From Bacteroidales bacterium (GTDB lineage Bacteria > Bacteroidota > Bacteroidia > Bacteroidales > UBA932): a stretch of DNA of 6,910 nucleotides. A model generated the notes under the pieces. That model saw nothing but the letters and a program-made list of their open reading frames with translations. It searched no databases and had not been told where the DNA came from. Position 1 is the stretch's first letter; each line of letters opens with the position of its first letter. The position numbers and the translations under genes are program-made. The stretch covers positions 1 through 6,910 of the forward strand of contig JAFYZE010000283.1 in the NCBI GenBank assembly GCA_017548805.1. The letters are read 5' to 3'. Below, in pieces: positions 1 to 6,820 of this stretch.

Positions 1-1463
1 ACAAGTTCCCCACCCTCGCCCGGATGCTGTACTACCACTATAGGCTCAACAAGAAACGGAACCTGCTACCGCCGGGATGCCAGTTCAACGTCATTAACTT
101 CGTCGATGTCGAGTACTCCAGACGGGTCAACCCGATCCAACTGAAGTACATCAACAACCTCGCTGCGGCCAGCGAAACCGCCGAGACCCTGCTGGATTCT
201 TTACAGACGGGAAAGAAGGAAGGCGGTGGCGGATCGGACCAGTTCTTCCAGACCTCCGCCGTGAACTTCCTTGCGGCCTGCATCTTCTTTTTCTGCAATT
301 GGAACAAGATGCCCTACGACAAGGACGGCCGTCAGCTCGTCCCGGAATACGCGACGGACCGGCAGACCGGGCAGAAGAGGCTCACCGGAAGGGTCATGGA
401 TAAGGACGGACTTTTCGTGCAGCCTGCCTACTGGCTGGGTCAGTACTCGGACATGCCGCATATCCTGTCGTTCCTGAACCAGGATTACCAGACGATCTTC
501 GATGTGCTCCAGACCGATCCGGAGGTCCTGCCGCTGCTGGGGCCGTTCCAGACCGCCCTGAAGAACAAGGCGATGGAGCAGCTCGAAGGTATGATCGGTA
601 CTCTCCGTGTCTACACCTCCCGTCTGGCTACCAAGGAATCCTACTGGATCTTCCACCGGAACGGTGACGACTTCGACCTGAAGGTCAGCGATCCGGAGCA
701 TCCCAGTTACCTGCTCATCGCCAACGACCCGGAGATGGAGAGTATCATCGGAGCCTTGAACGCGCTGATTCTGAACCGTCTCGTCACCCGCGTGAACACC
801 GGCCAGGGCAGGAACGTCCCTGTGAGCATCATCGTGGACGAGTTGCCTACGCTCTATTTCCACAAGATTGACCGTCTCATCGGCACGGCCCGAAGCAACA
901 AGGTCAGCGTGGCCCTCGGCTTCCAGGAGCTTCCGCAGCTGGAGAGCGACTACGGCAAGGTGGGCATGCAGAAGGTCATCACGACCGTAGGTAACGTCGT
1001 GAGCGGCTCCGCCCGCGCGAAGGAGACGCTGGAGTGGCTTTCGAACGACATCTTCGGCAAGGTCGTGCAACTGAAGAAGGGCGTGACCATCGACCGGGAC
1101 CGCACCTCGATCAACCTGAATGAGAACATGGACAGCATGGTCCCAGCCTCGAAGATCTCCGACCTGCCTACCGGCTGGATATGCGGTCAAACGGCAAGGG
1201 ACTTCGTGAAGACGAAGACCGGCAAGGGCGGATCGATGAATATCCAGGAAAGCGAGGAGTTCCAGACATCGAAGTTCTACTGCAAGACAGACTTCAACAT
1301 GAAGGAGATCGACGAGGAGAAGAAGCACTACACGGACCTGCCGAAGTTCTACACCTTCCCCTCGAAGGAGGCCAAGGAGCATATCCTCTATGAGAACTTC
1401 GTGAACGTCAACAGGGAGGTCGAACAGATGTGTCTCGAAATCACCCAATTCGTCAAGAAATAA
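1..1463 (+). CDS. Type IV coupling protein, TraG/MobC family (5' partial)
   Basis: C-terminal part of a VirD4/TraG-type coupling ATPase, the inner-membrane protein that links the relaxase-DNA complex to the conjugation channel. The frame is open to the left edge (seven codons precede the first ATG at 24), so the true start, the membrane anchor and the Walker A loop lie outside the window; 486 residues are visible. The Walker B motif VSIIVDE is at 822-842 and is followed by an ATPase-core motif ALGFQE at 912-929. A Gly-rich GGGGS stretch before QFFQTSAVNFLAA and the segment around WICGQTARDF are, from memory, typical of Bacteroidota coupling proteins annotated MobC or TraG in CTnDOT-like elements. 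The C-terminus is charged and ends FVKK. A relaxase gene would be expected upstream. The family is secure; the exact symbol (mobC or traG) depends on the element and is left blank. Confidence 0.93.
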   Translation, partial: KFPTLARMLYYHYRLNKKRNLLPPGCQFNVINFVDVEYSRRVNPIQLKYINNLAAASETAETLLDSLQTGKKEGGGGSDQFFQTSAVNFLAACIFFFCNWNKMPYDKDGRQLVPEYATDRQTGQKRLTGRVMDKDGLFVQPAYWLGQYSDMPHILSFLNQDYQTIFDVLQTDPEVLPLLGPFQTALKNKAMEQLEGMIGTLRVYTSRLATKESYWIFHRNGDDFDLKVSDPEHPSYLLIANDPEMESIIGALNALILNRLVTRVNTGQGRNVPVSIIVDELPTLYFHKIDRLIGTARSNKVSVALGFQELPQLESDYGKVGMQKVITTVGNVVSGSARAKETLEWLSNDIFGKVVQLKKGVTIDRDRTSINLNENMDSMVPASKISDLPTGWICGQTARDFVKTKTGKGGSMNIQESEEFQTSKFYCKTDFNMKEIDEEKKHYTDLPKFYTFPSKEAKEHILYENFVNVNREVEQMCLEITQFVKK

Positions 1464-1601
1464 AAGTGCAAGTACCTTTTTGTAGTACCATTTTGAAGAA
1501 ATTTGCGATTTTCTCAATTATTTGAGCCCAAAACAGATAACTTATTTTGAATAGGCCTTTCTATTACATAACTTGTCAAAGGAAACTAACAACAATCCAT
1601 C
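1464..1601 (+). promoter_or_regulatory. AT-rich intergenic region with candidate Bacteroidota promoter
   Basis: This 138-bp gap is about 31% GC by hand count, against clearly GC-rich genes on both sides. It is the only sizeable gap in the window. TTTG at 1521-1524 and TTATTTTG at 1542-1549 resemble the Bacteroidota -33 (TTTG) and -7 (TAnnTTTG) elements, with one mismatch in the -7 box and a 17-nt spacer, shorter than the usual 19-21. Transcription from here would give a leader of roughly 45 nt before the ATG at 1602. ATTTTGAA occurs twice (1490-1497, 1544-1551) and AGTACC twice (1471-1476, 1484-1489); these could be operator-like or just AT-rich chance. No convincing hairpin plus T-tract terminator follows the coupling-protein gene, so read-through is possible. 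Confidence 0.4.
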
Positions 1602-2354
1602 ATGAAGAAAGATTTCGAATTCAATGAAGAACAGGTCCCTTACGGCCTCCTCGGTCAGTACGGGCTAACCAGGGAGATGGTGGAGGATCTTCCCGAAGCT
1701 CCCTACAGTGACATCATGAACGGACTGCTCTCCCCCGTCCTTCCGGTCAGCGTCAAGGATGACGAAGGCAACACGATCTCGGCAAGGACGCGCTTCCGTC
1801 TGGTCAGGACCGACGATGGCGGAGTGGACGTTCTTTTCTACCCGCGACTCCTGCGCTGCGAACTGGATAGCTATTCGGAGTCGGAGCAGTATGAACTCCG
1901 CCAGGGCCGTGTCATCCTGAGCCATGCCCCTGACGATGCTGACCGCAAGTGCTTCGTCCAGATTGACCCGGATACGAACCAGGTCATGTACGTTCCGACC
2001 CCCGTCATCGGACGGAACATCCGGAATCTGATGGACCGCTTCGAGCTGACCACGGATGACATCACGCTCATCCAGATGGGAGAGGCTGCGGTGGTCGGTG
2101 ACGGAAAGGATGTCCTTTCCATCGGCATCGACCTCAATGAGAGGACCGGCATCCGCATGGAGCGCGGCAAGTCCTTCAAGTGGAACCGTGACCGGGGAGC
2201 CGGGATGGACCGGTTCAACTTCGGCCTCTACGGGTGCTGGGTCAAGGACGCCTCCGGCGACCTCTCCTATGTCCCTGAGGAGGATTACACCGACGAGATC
2301 ATCGCCGAACAGCAGAAAACCATCGACCGCAATGCGGGGAACCTTAAACGATAA
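1602..2354 (+). CDS. DUF4099/DUF3945-like mobile-element protein
   Basis: A 250-residue soluble acidic protein with no signal peptide or membrane segment. Its N-terminus (residues 10-105: QVPYGLLGQYGLTREMVEDL, then PVLPVSVKDDEGN, FRLVRTDDGGVDVLFYPR and YELRQGRVI) has the layout of DUF4099: a 'PYe.l...GL' helix, a beta-rich part with a 'dG...l..yP' strand, and an 'l..G.v' end. Residues 115-200 (CFVQIDPDTNQVMYVPT, then LIQMGEAAVVGDG and SIGIDLNERTGIRMERGKS) fit the DUF3945 pattern, in which the protein quotes its cargo as 'vQlD..tn.l'. Both families are common on Bacteroidota conjugative elements and of unknown biochemical role. The ATG at 1602 is the first in frame after the AT-rich leader, which has AAAGGAAA at 1578-1585, too far upstream for a standard ribosome binding site. 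It is probably the first gene of the operon. Assignment is from remembered family patterns, not a search. Confidence 0.75.
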   Translation: MKKDFEFNEEQVPYGLLGQYGLTREMVEDLPEAPYSDIMNGLLSPVLPVSVKDDEGNTISARTRFRLVRTDDGGVDVLFYPRLLRCELDSYSESEQYELRQGRVILSHAPDDADRKCFVQIDPDTNQVMYVPTPVIGRNIRNLMDRFELTTDDITLIQMGEAAVVGDGKDVLSIGIDLNERTGIRMERGKSFKWNRDRGAGMDRFNFGLYGCWVKDASGDLSYVPEEDYTDEIIAEQQKTIDRNAGNLKR

Positions 2355-2359
2355 CGACC

Positions 2360-2581
2360 ATGGAAGAGAAAACCTACACTGAGGACGAACTGGTGCAGAT
2401 GTACCAGAACGGAGAGATCACCCTTGCGGAATTCGTCGTCTTCCATCCTTCGGACTGGGGCGTCGAGTTCGCTCTGTTCATCGCACGTCATCCCGACCGC
2501 TCAGAGGATGAGAACGCCCTGGCATTTCTTGACCTCAAGGACAAGGAGCTGGAGAGCGCCCTGGAGCGCGGTGAAGCTTAA
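2360..2581 (+). CDS. Small acidic conserved protein of the transfer region
   Basis: A 73-residue protein of unknown function, starting 5 bases after the previous stop, which suggests translational coupling. It begins MEEKTYTEDELVQMYQNGEI, followed by TLAEFVVFHPSDWGVEF, an Asp/Glu-rich middle and a helical, charged end (LKDKELESALERGEA). It is strongly acidic, has no cysteine and no membrane segment, and looks all-helical. The 'ytedElvqmYqnGeit' opening resembles small proteins I associate with Bacteroidota conjugative elements next to DUF4099 and Toprim genes, but I cannot name a family. Codon use and GC match the neighbours and the reading frame is neatly packed between two well-supported genes, so it is probably expressed. 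Adaptor or DNA-mimic roles are conceivable from the charge but are not shown. Confidence 0.8.
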   Translation: MEEKTYTEDELVQMYQNGEITLAEFVVFHPSDWGVEFALFIARHPDRSEDENALAFLDLKDKELESALERGEA

Positions 2582-2603
2582 CCTTTAATCAAGAAAGAAA
2601 ACC

Positions 2604-4235
2604 ATGCCTACACGATCAAACGTACTTGGCCATTATATGGGAATCGCTCCGGAGCTGCAGGACACGCTCCGGCGCAACGGTATGCAGGCGCGTCTCGTCC
2701 GCAGCGGCGAGCAGGTACTGCTGGCCGTGCAGGGGCATGACTCCCCGCTTCTCACCTATCCCCTGTCACGTGAGCGTCTGATGGCTCTCACGGACGGTGG
2801 CACGAACTCGTCGAACCGGAAAGCCTACGACGCCTTCGCTGCGATCGTGGGAAAGGACTTCGACCTGCCGAAGGACTATGTCCACGCAAGAAACGCCAAC
2901 GGGCGTGTCACGATGGGGCTTCACGGCTACCGGATCGGCGAGGGTGAATACGGCAGGACCGCAAGTCCGTTCAGGGACCTGTGGGCCCGCCGTGGTATGC
3001 TCGGCTGGACGCCGCGTACTCAGGAGGGATTCCACCTGCGCCGTGTGGGCGGGGAACTCCGCTACGGCGGGGCTCCTCTCGTCGCAGACCGTCCGGACGG
3101 CAGGATCAAGCCCGGAGAGCTTCAGAACGGCGGTTACGGGTTCTACTACAAGGGGAACCAGGCCGCCCAGGCTCAGCCCACAGCACGCTCCGGAGAGGAC
3201 GTGCTGATGGAACTAAGGAACGTCGTTCCCGAGATCCAGGCGCGTCCGGCATCCGCCGAGAAGGCGAAGCCGTACTCCGAACTCATCACATCTGACGTCT
3301 ACTTCTCCAAGGACAAATGGAACGAGGTCCTGACCGGCCACGGCATCGTCGTGGACGAGCGGGCAGGGACGCTCACCGTGAAGTCCTCGGCCATCAACCG
3401 CGACCTGGTCTATGACCTCAGGGAGGATGAGCTGGCGGTCCTGACCGCAGGATCGCTGAAAGACCATCCCGTCGCCGCCAGGCTCGATGTCATCAACGGT
3501 GTCATCGGGAAGGACTATGATGGCAAGGTCACGATGGAGATGCTTGAGAGCGGGGAACCGGTTGGGCTCGCGCTCTCCCCCGCTGCGCTGGAGGATATCC
3601 GCCAGCAGGAGCGGGCACTCCATCCGCAGCCGGTCGTCGCCGAGGATATGTCCTATCTGGTCATGCAGCAGGCGGTCCTCCAGGAACAGGAGGACGAGCG
3701 ACGTGGTATCGGCCGCGTCTGGGGTGAGTCCCTCTATGAGATGCAGTCCCGCGAGGGCTGGTTCCGCGAAGGCGCCCACGGCCGCGAGGTCAGCGTCGGC
3801 GATATCCGTGTCGAGCCCGTCAATGACCAGGAACAGCAGTCCGGCAAGGACATGAAATACCGGATGACGGCCGTGATCAACGGCGAGGAGATCTCGCATG
3901 AGATTACCCGCAGGCAGTATGACAAGTTCATGGCCGTGGATGACTACCACCGCATGAAGCTCTTCTCGAAGGTCTTCAGCGAGGTGGACATGAAGCAGCT
4001 CCCCCGCGAGCAGCGGGAAGGCGGGCCGAACATCGGGGCTGCCATCCTGGCGGCGCTTACCGTTGCCGGAGAGATGGCGCGGGGGCCGCGGATGGCTCCG
4101 GACCTCTATATGGAGCGCCACGGCGGCGCCCATGTCTATATGAAACCCGGCGTTGATTCGCCCCAGGACATCGCGAGCCGGGCCTTCGAGGCAGGCCTCA
4201 ATGCTGCGGAGCACGGTGTTGGATTAGGAAGATAG
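2604..4235 (+). CDS. 543-residue accessory protein with internal duplication (DUF3945-like)
   Basis: A soluble protein, unrecognised at the level of function. The ATG at 2604 follows an A-rich stretch AAGAAAGAAAACC, the usual kind of Bacteroidota leader. Visible parts: repeat unit 1 (residues about 19-106), a Gly/Arg/Tyr-rich segment (107-185, with GWTPRTQEGFHLRRVGG and GYGFYYKGN), a polar linker (186-225), repeat unit 2 (about 239-313), a Gln/Glu-rich helix (327-368), and a C-terminal block (415-466) with VINGEEISHEITRRQYDKFM, DDYHRMKLFSKVF. That last block resembles the 'G..iSheI...qydkf.a.ddyhR.klf.kif' segment I recall from DUF3945-type mobile-element proteins. A short hydrophobic Ala-rich stretch (GAAILAALTVAGEM, 478-491) is too short and weak for a confident membrane helix. 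The gene sits between two accessory genes in one operon, and is probably a DNA-processing or establishment factor by context only. Confidence 0.85.
   Translation: MPTRSNVLGHYMGIAPELQDTLRRNGMQARLVRSGEQVLLAVQGHDSPLLTYPLSRERLMALTDGGTNSSNRKAYDAFAAIVGKDFDLPKDYVHARNANGRVTMGLHGYRIGEGEYGRTASPFRDLWARRGMLGWTPRTQEGFHLRRVGGELRYGGAPLVADRPDGRIKPGELQNGGYGFYYKGNQAAQAQPTARSGEDVLMELRNVVPEIQARPASAEKAKPYSELITSDVYFSKDKWNEVLTGHGIVVDERAGTLTVKSSAINRDLVYDLREDELAVLTAGSLKDHPVAARLDVINGVIGKDYDGKVTMEMLESGEPVGLALSPAALEDIRQQERALHPQPVVAEDMSYLVMQQAVLQEQEDERRGIGRVWGESLYEMQSREGWFREGAHGREVSVGDIRVEPVNDQEQQSGKDMKYRMTAVINGEEISHEITRRQYDKFMAVDDYHRMKLFSKVFSEVDMKQLPREQREGGPNIGAAILAALTVAGEMARGPRMAPDLYMERHGGAHVYMKPGVDSPQDIASRAFEAGLNAAEHGVGLGR
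2658..2921 (+). repeat. Protein-level repeat unit 1 of the 543-residue protein
   Basis: Residues 19-106. It matches unit 2 in order and spacing: LRRNGMQARLV against LTGHGIVVDER, then LLTYPLSRERLMALTDG against DLVYDLREDELAVLTAG, then FAAIVGKDFD against INGVIGKDYD, then RVTMGL against KVTMEML. Unit 1 carries an extra insertion (LPKDYVHARNANG) before its last strand. The match is at protein level only; the DNA has diverged, so this is an old duplication. Confidence 0.7.
3318..3542 (+). repeat. Protein-level repeat unit 2 of the 543-residue protein
   Basis: Residues 239-313, the shorter copy of the unit at residues 19-106. Shared landmarks are a helix ending in a 'GxG/hG' turn, a 'Y-x-L' strand followed by 'ELaxLTxG', an 'IGKDY/F' motif and the 'VTM' strand. 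The unit is followed by ESGEPVGLALSPAALEDI, which resembles the 'l..Gepv.l' ending of DUF3945-like modules. Confidence 0.7.
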
Positions 4236-4241
4236 TTGGTT

Positions 4242-5606
4242 ATGGGAAACCTCACTTACGACGATTACATGCAGCGCCTGACGGTGCAGGATATCCTGAA
4301 GGATGCGGGCTACGTCCGCAACCGGAAGGACGGTATGCGCTATCCGTCGTTCGTCCGTCTGGACGAGCACGGTCAGCGTATCCGCGGTGACAAGTTCATC
4401 GTCACGCATGACGGCCGGGGCTGCTTCCACCCTCCGGTTCAGAAAACCTACAACATCATTTCTCTCATCAAGGAGCATCCTGATCTCTTTCCGGAATACG
4501 AGGTCGGCATGAACCTCGACCTGTTGGTAAACAAGGTCTGCTGCCGACTGCTTAATACGACCTATGAAGATAAGGAACGCGAGTTAAGGGAACCTGCGCC
4601 GGAGATCCGGCCTTTCAAGCTGGATGAGTACCGGCTGACGCGACTGGACAAGGCCGACAGGGAGACCTGGAGGCCGTTCTACCCCTTCTTCAAGCGGAGG
4701 GGCATCGACATCCGGACGGAGCTGGCCTTCCGCGACACCTATGTCCTTGCGGAGAAGGATCATCCGGACAGGAAGGGTGTGACTTACTGTAACCTTTCCT
4801 TCCCGCTCACCGTCCCCGGTGGTGACGGAGCTATAGTGGGATTCGAGGAACGGGGCTGGCCCAGGCGTGACGGCAGTCCTGCCTACAAGGGCAAGGCCGC
4901 CGGAAGCAACGGCAGCGCGGGCCTGTGGATAGCCTCCCCCGGCGGTACTGAACTCAGGGATGCGAAGAGGGTGTTCCTCTTCGAGAGCGCCTACGACGCT
5001 ATGGCCTTCTTCCAGCTCCGGCGTGAAGATGACAAGGGCATCGGAAAGGCCGTCTTCGTCTCCACGGGCGGGAATCCGACCCGTGCGCAGATGCAGGGGC
5101 TTCTCCGAACCGCACCTGCGGCGGTGTTCCATCTCTGCTTCGACAATGACGAGGCCGGGCGTCAGTTCGCTGAGAACTTCATGGCTGTTGCGAAAGAGGA
5201 GAAACCCCACAGTGATGTGGCCCAGGCGTTCAAGGACACACCTGGTCATATCCAGGTGGACCACGAGAAGGAAAGCGCCCTCTTCAGGCTTCCGAAGGAT
5301 GTCCAGCAGAAGTATTTCGACGTCGAGGAACTCTCCGAAGACCTCAGGGAAGGATATCTCTGTGACGAGGATAAGGAGGATCTGCGTGCCCGCATCAAGG
5401 AGGGCTACAGGAACTTCTTTGCGGCGGTTGACGGCCTTATTATCCAGGTGGAGCGCGAGCTCCCTGAGGAAGGATACAAGGACTTCAATGACGAGCTCCT
5501 CGGGAAGGAGATGACCGAGAGGAAGGCCGTTGGATGCGACCTGGACGGCGACGGAGCCGTCGAGACGGAGGAATCTCACGAGGAGAAACACAAATACCAC
5601 AGGTAA
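4242..5606 (+). CDS. Toprim-domain protein with degenerate primase-type N-terminus (DUF3991-like)
   Basis: A 454-residue cytoplasmic protein. The ATG at 4242 (7 bases after the previous stop) is chosen over the TTG at 4236. The Toprim fold is clear: VFLFESAYDAMAF with catalytic-type Glu248, STGGNPTR, then FDNDEAGRQF with Asp301 and Asp303, giving the E...DxD metal-binding set of primases and topoisomerases. The N-terminus (34-75: YPSFVR, DKFIVTHDGRGCFHPP, YNIISLI) lines up with the DnaG CHC2 zinc finger, but the zinc ligands are mostly gone. KDFNDELL at 413-420 matches the 'KDwNe.L' ending seen in many mobile-element Toprim proteins. The tail (residues 433-444) contains an EF-hand-like loop. 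Likely role: priming or handling of single-stranded DNA during transfer or establishment. Primase activity is not proven, since there is no recognisable DnaG RNA-polymerase core besides Toprim. Confidence 0.88.
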   Translation: MGNLTYDDYMQRLTVQDILKDAGYVRNRKDGMRYPSFVRLDEHGQRIRGDKFIVTHDGRGCFHPPVQKTYNIISLIKEHPDLFPEYEVGMNLDLLVNKVCCRLLNTTYEDKERELREPAPEIRPFKLDEYRLTRLDKADRETWRPFYPFFKRRGIDIRTELAFRDTYVLAEKDHPDRKGVTYCNLSFPLTVPGGDGAIVGFEERGWPRRDGSPAYKGKAAGSNGSAGLWIASPGGTELRDAKRVFLFESAYDAMAFFQLRREDDKGIGKAVFVSTGGNPTRAQMQGLLRTAPAAVFHLCFDNDEAGRQFAENFMAVAKEEKPHSDVAQAFKDTPGHIQVDHEKESALFRLPKDVQQKYFDVEELSEDLREGYLCDEDKEDLRARIKEGYRNFFAAVDGLIIQVERELPEEGYKDFNDELLGKEMTERKAVGCDLDGDGAVETEESHEEKHKYHR

Positions 5607-5610
5607 GGTT

Positions 5611-6102
5611 ATGCAGAACGGTAATCAATACGCGGACGTGATGATCCGTCCGGACTGGCGCCAGCTTCTCATCGATGAGCTGGTGTCCATCCTTGCGGCC
5701 ATAGCGCTCCTTGTCATCGGAGGACTGGACGGTGTCCCCTACCATTCGGTCTTTTTCTGCCTCGGCCTGGCGCTGGTCTTCAAGGTCTACTACAGGTTCG
5801 TCTACCTCAGGGGCATGCACTACACCATCACCGGCGAGCAGCTCGTCTACGAGCACGGGGTGTTCACCCGCAGCCGGGACTACATCGAACTCTACCGTAT
5901 CGTGGACTTCGACGAGAAGCGGAGTTTTCTCCAGCTCATACTGGGCCTGAAGACCATCGTCGTGCATTCCGGCGACCGGACGATGCCCAAGCTCCTGATC
6001 ATCGGCATCCGCGAAGGGACTGATATCGTCGATTGCCTGCGCGAACGGGTTTCCTACAACAGAAAACGCATGAACATCCATGAATTCGCAAACTACCGAT
6101 AG
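5611..6102 (+). CDS. Membrane protein with bacterial PH domain (DUF304/bPH2-like)
   Basis: A 163-residue protein. The ATG at 5611, 4 bases after the previous stop, is preferred to an in-frame ATG at 5530 that would lie deep inside the Toprim gene. Residues 1-20 are polar. Two hydrophobic segments follow (about 24-38 and 43-65) separated by a short turn (GGLDGVPYH), so the protein is a hairpin in the inner membrane with its C-terminus inside. Residues 68-134 read as a bacterial PH domain: GMHYTITGEQLVYEHGVFTR, the 'YIELYRIVDF' strand, then FLQLILGLKTIVVHSGDRT and LLIIGI. This is the YdbS/YdbT-type order of elements. A polar tail with RKR follows. By position it begins the envelope part of the transfer operon, perhaps as a membrane-associated assembly factor, but its role in conjugation is unknown. 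Confidence 0.85.
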   Translation: MQNGNQYADVMIRPDWRQLLIDELVSILAAIALLVIGGLDGVPYHSVFFCLGLALVFKVYYRFVYLRGMHYTITGEQLVYEHGVFTRSRDYIELYRIVDFDEKRSFLQLILGLKTIVVHSGDRTMPKLLIIGIREGTDIVDCLRERVSYNRKRMNIHEFANYR

Positions 6103-6820
6103 ACTCAAGGAACGCGCCTGGCCGATCCTGCTACGCCTGATTATCATTGCTGTGGCCCTGCTGGTGACAACCCTCATCAGCACGGTCAAGGCCAATGCCC
6201 AGATCGTCGTGGCCAATCCGTTGGAGTGGGCCGTCCTCGTCGAGGGGAACGAGCTCATCGACGGCCAAATCAAGAACGAGACGGAGGGCATGACCCGCAC
6301 GGCCGTCCTCCAGAGCACCATCGCCGCCGAGTTCAGCGGCATCAAGAGCTGGGAAAAGAAGTACAACGCCTACCTCAAGTCGGCGGACGGCTTCGCATCG
6401 TCCATCAAGGCGGCCACCTATCTGTACAACGACGGGGTGCGGCTCTTCATCAACCTGTCCGACATCCGGAAGGCCATCGCCGCCAACCCGCAGGGACTGG
6501 CGGCCACGCTCAGCATGAATAACCTGTATATCGAGACGGCCACGGAGCTGGTATCGGTCTATTCAGCACTGAAGGAGGCCGTGGCCACCGGCGGTGACGG
6601 CAACATGCTCACCGGCGCAGAGCGCTCCGAAACCCTGTGGATGATCGAGGACAGGCTGAAGGCCTTCAACCATAAGCTCTCCCTGCTCTCTCTTTCCCTG
6701 CGTTACTATACCCTCTCCGACGTGTGGTACAACGCGACGGAGGGGATCATCGACCGTGACTACGGCGAGATAGCGCGCCATGCGCAGGACCGCTGGAAGC
6801 GTGCTTCCAGGACCTACTAG
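6080..6820 (+). CDS. Exported helical protein, candidate VirB5/TrbJ-type transfer factor
   Basis: A 246-residue protein whose ATG overlaps the end of the PH-domain gene by 23 bases, implying translational coupling. The N-terminus has a positive n-region (K10, R12, R19), a hydrophobic core (about 16-32) and a signal peptidase I site ANA|Q after residue 40. The mature part is almost all helical: TIAAEFSGIKSWEKKYNAYL, SSIKAATYLYNDGV, LSMNNLYIETATELVSVYS, MIEDRLKAFNHKLSLLSLSL, ending with the basic RWKRASRTY. Exported, helical, about 25-kDa proteins at this position in an operon are commonly VirB5/TrbJ/TraI-type pilus-tip or periplasmic transfer components. The similarity is by architecture and remembered homologues; it is distinct from the DUF4141 TraI of CTnDOT. 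Final codons contain an inverted repeat at 6793-6810. Confidence 0.75.
   Translation: MNSQTTDRLKERAWPILLRLIIIAVALLVTTLISTVKANAQIVVANPLEWAVLVEGNELIDGQIKNETEGMTRTAVLQSTIAAEFSGIKSWEKKYNAYLKSADGFASSIKAATYLYNDGVRLFINLSDIRKAIAANPQGLAATLSMNNLYIETATELVSVYSALKEAVATGGDGNMLTGAERSETLWMIEDRLKAFNHKLSLLSLSLRYYTLSDVWYNATEGIIDRDYGEIARHAQDRWKRASRTY
6793..6810 (+). repeat. Perfect 8-bp inverted repeat at gene end
   Basis: CTGGAAGC, a GT spacer and GCTTCCAG form a perfect inverted repeat inside the last codons (W K R A S R) of the exported helical protein, 7 bases before its stop and 13 before the next ATG. As RNA it could fold as a 7-bp stem with a four-base loop. There is no T-tract after it, so it is not an intrinsic terminator. 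It could influence translation of the next gene or be chance. Confidence 0.6.

Noticed and set aside
1497..1514. Possible hairpin AGAAA/TTTCT after the coupling-protein gene as a terminator
   Set aside because: Only a 5-bp A/T-rich stem with a large loop and no following T-tract; too weak to call.
201..1517. Long minus-strand open frame of 438 codons opposite the coupling-protein gene
   Set aside because: It mirrors the codon structure of a well-recognised gene, has an unnatural Leu/Val/His/Asp-rich composition, and has no recognisable domain. It is a GC-rich shadow frame.
3213..4214. Minus-strand open frame of 333 codons opposite the 543-residue protein
   Set aside because: Same shadow pattern; the + strand frame has coherent repeats and operon spacing, the minus frame has neither.
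4584..5600. Minus-strand open frame of 338 codons opposite the Toprim gene
   Set aside because: The + strand encodes clear Toprim motifs across this stretch; the minus frame has no domain or start context.
5530..5610. Earlier in-frame ATG extending the PH-domain protein by 27 residues
   Set aside because: It would overlap the Toprim gene by 77 bases and add a low-complexity Arg/Thr-rich leader; the ATG at 5611 right after the Toprim stop is a better start.
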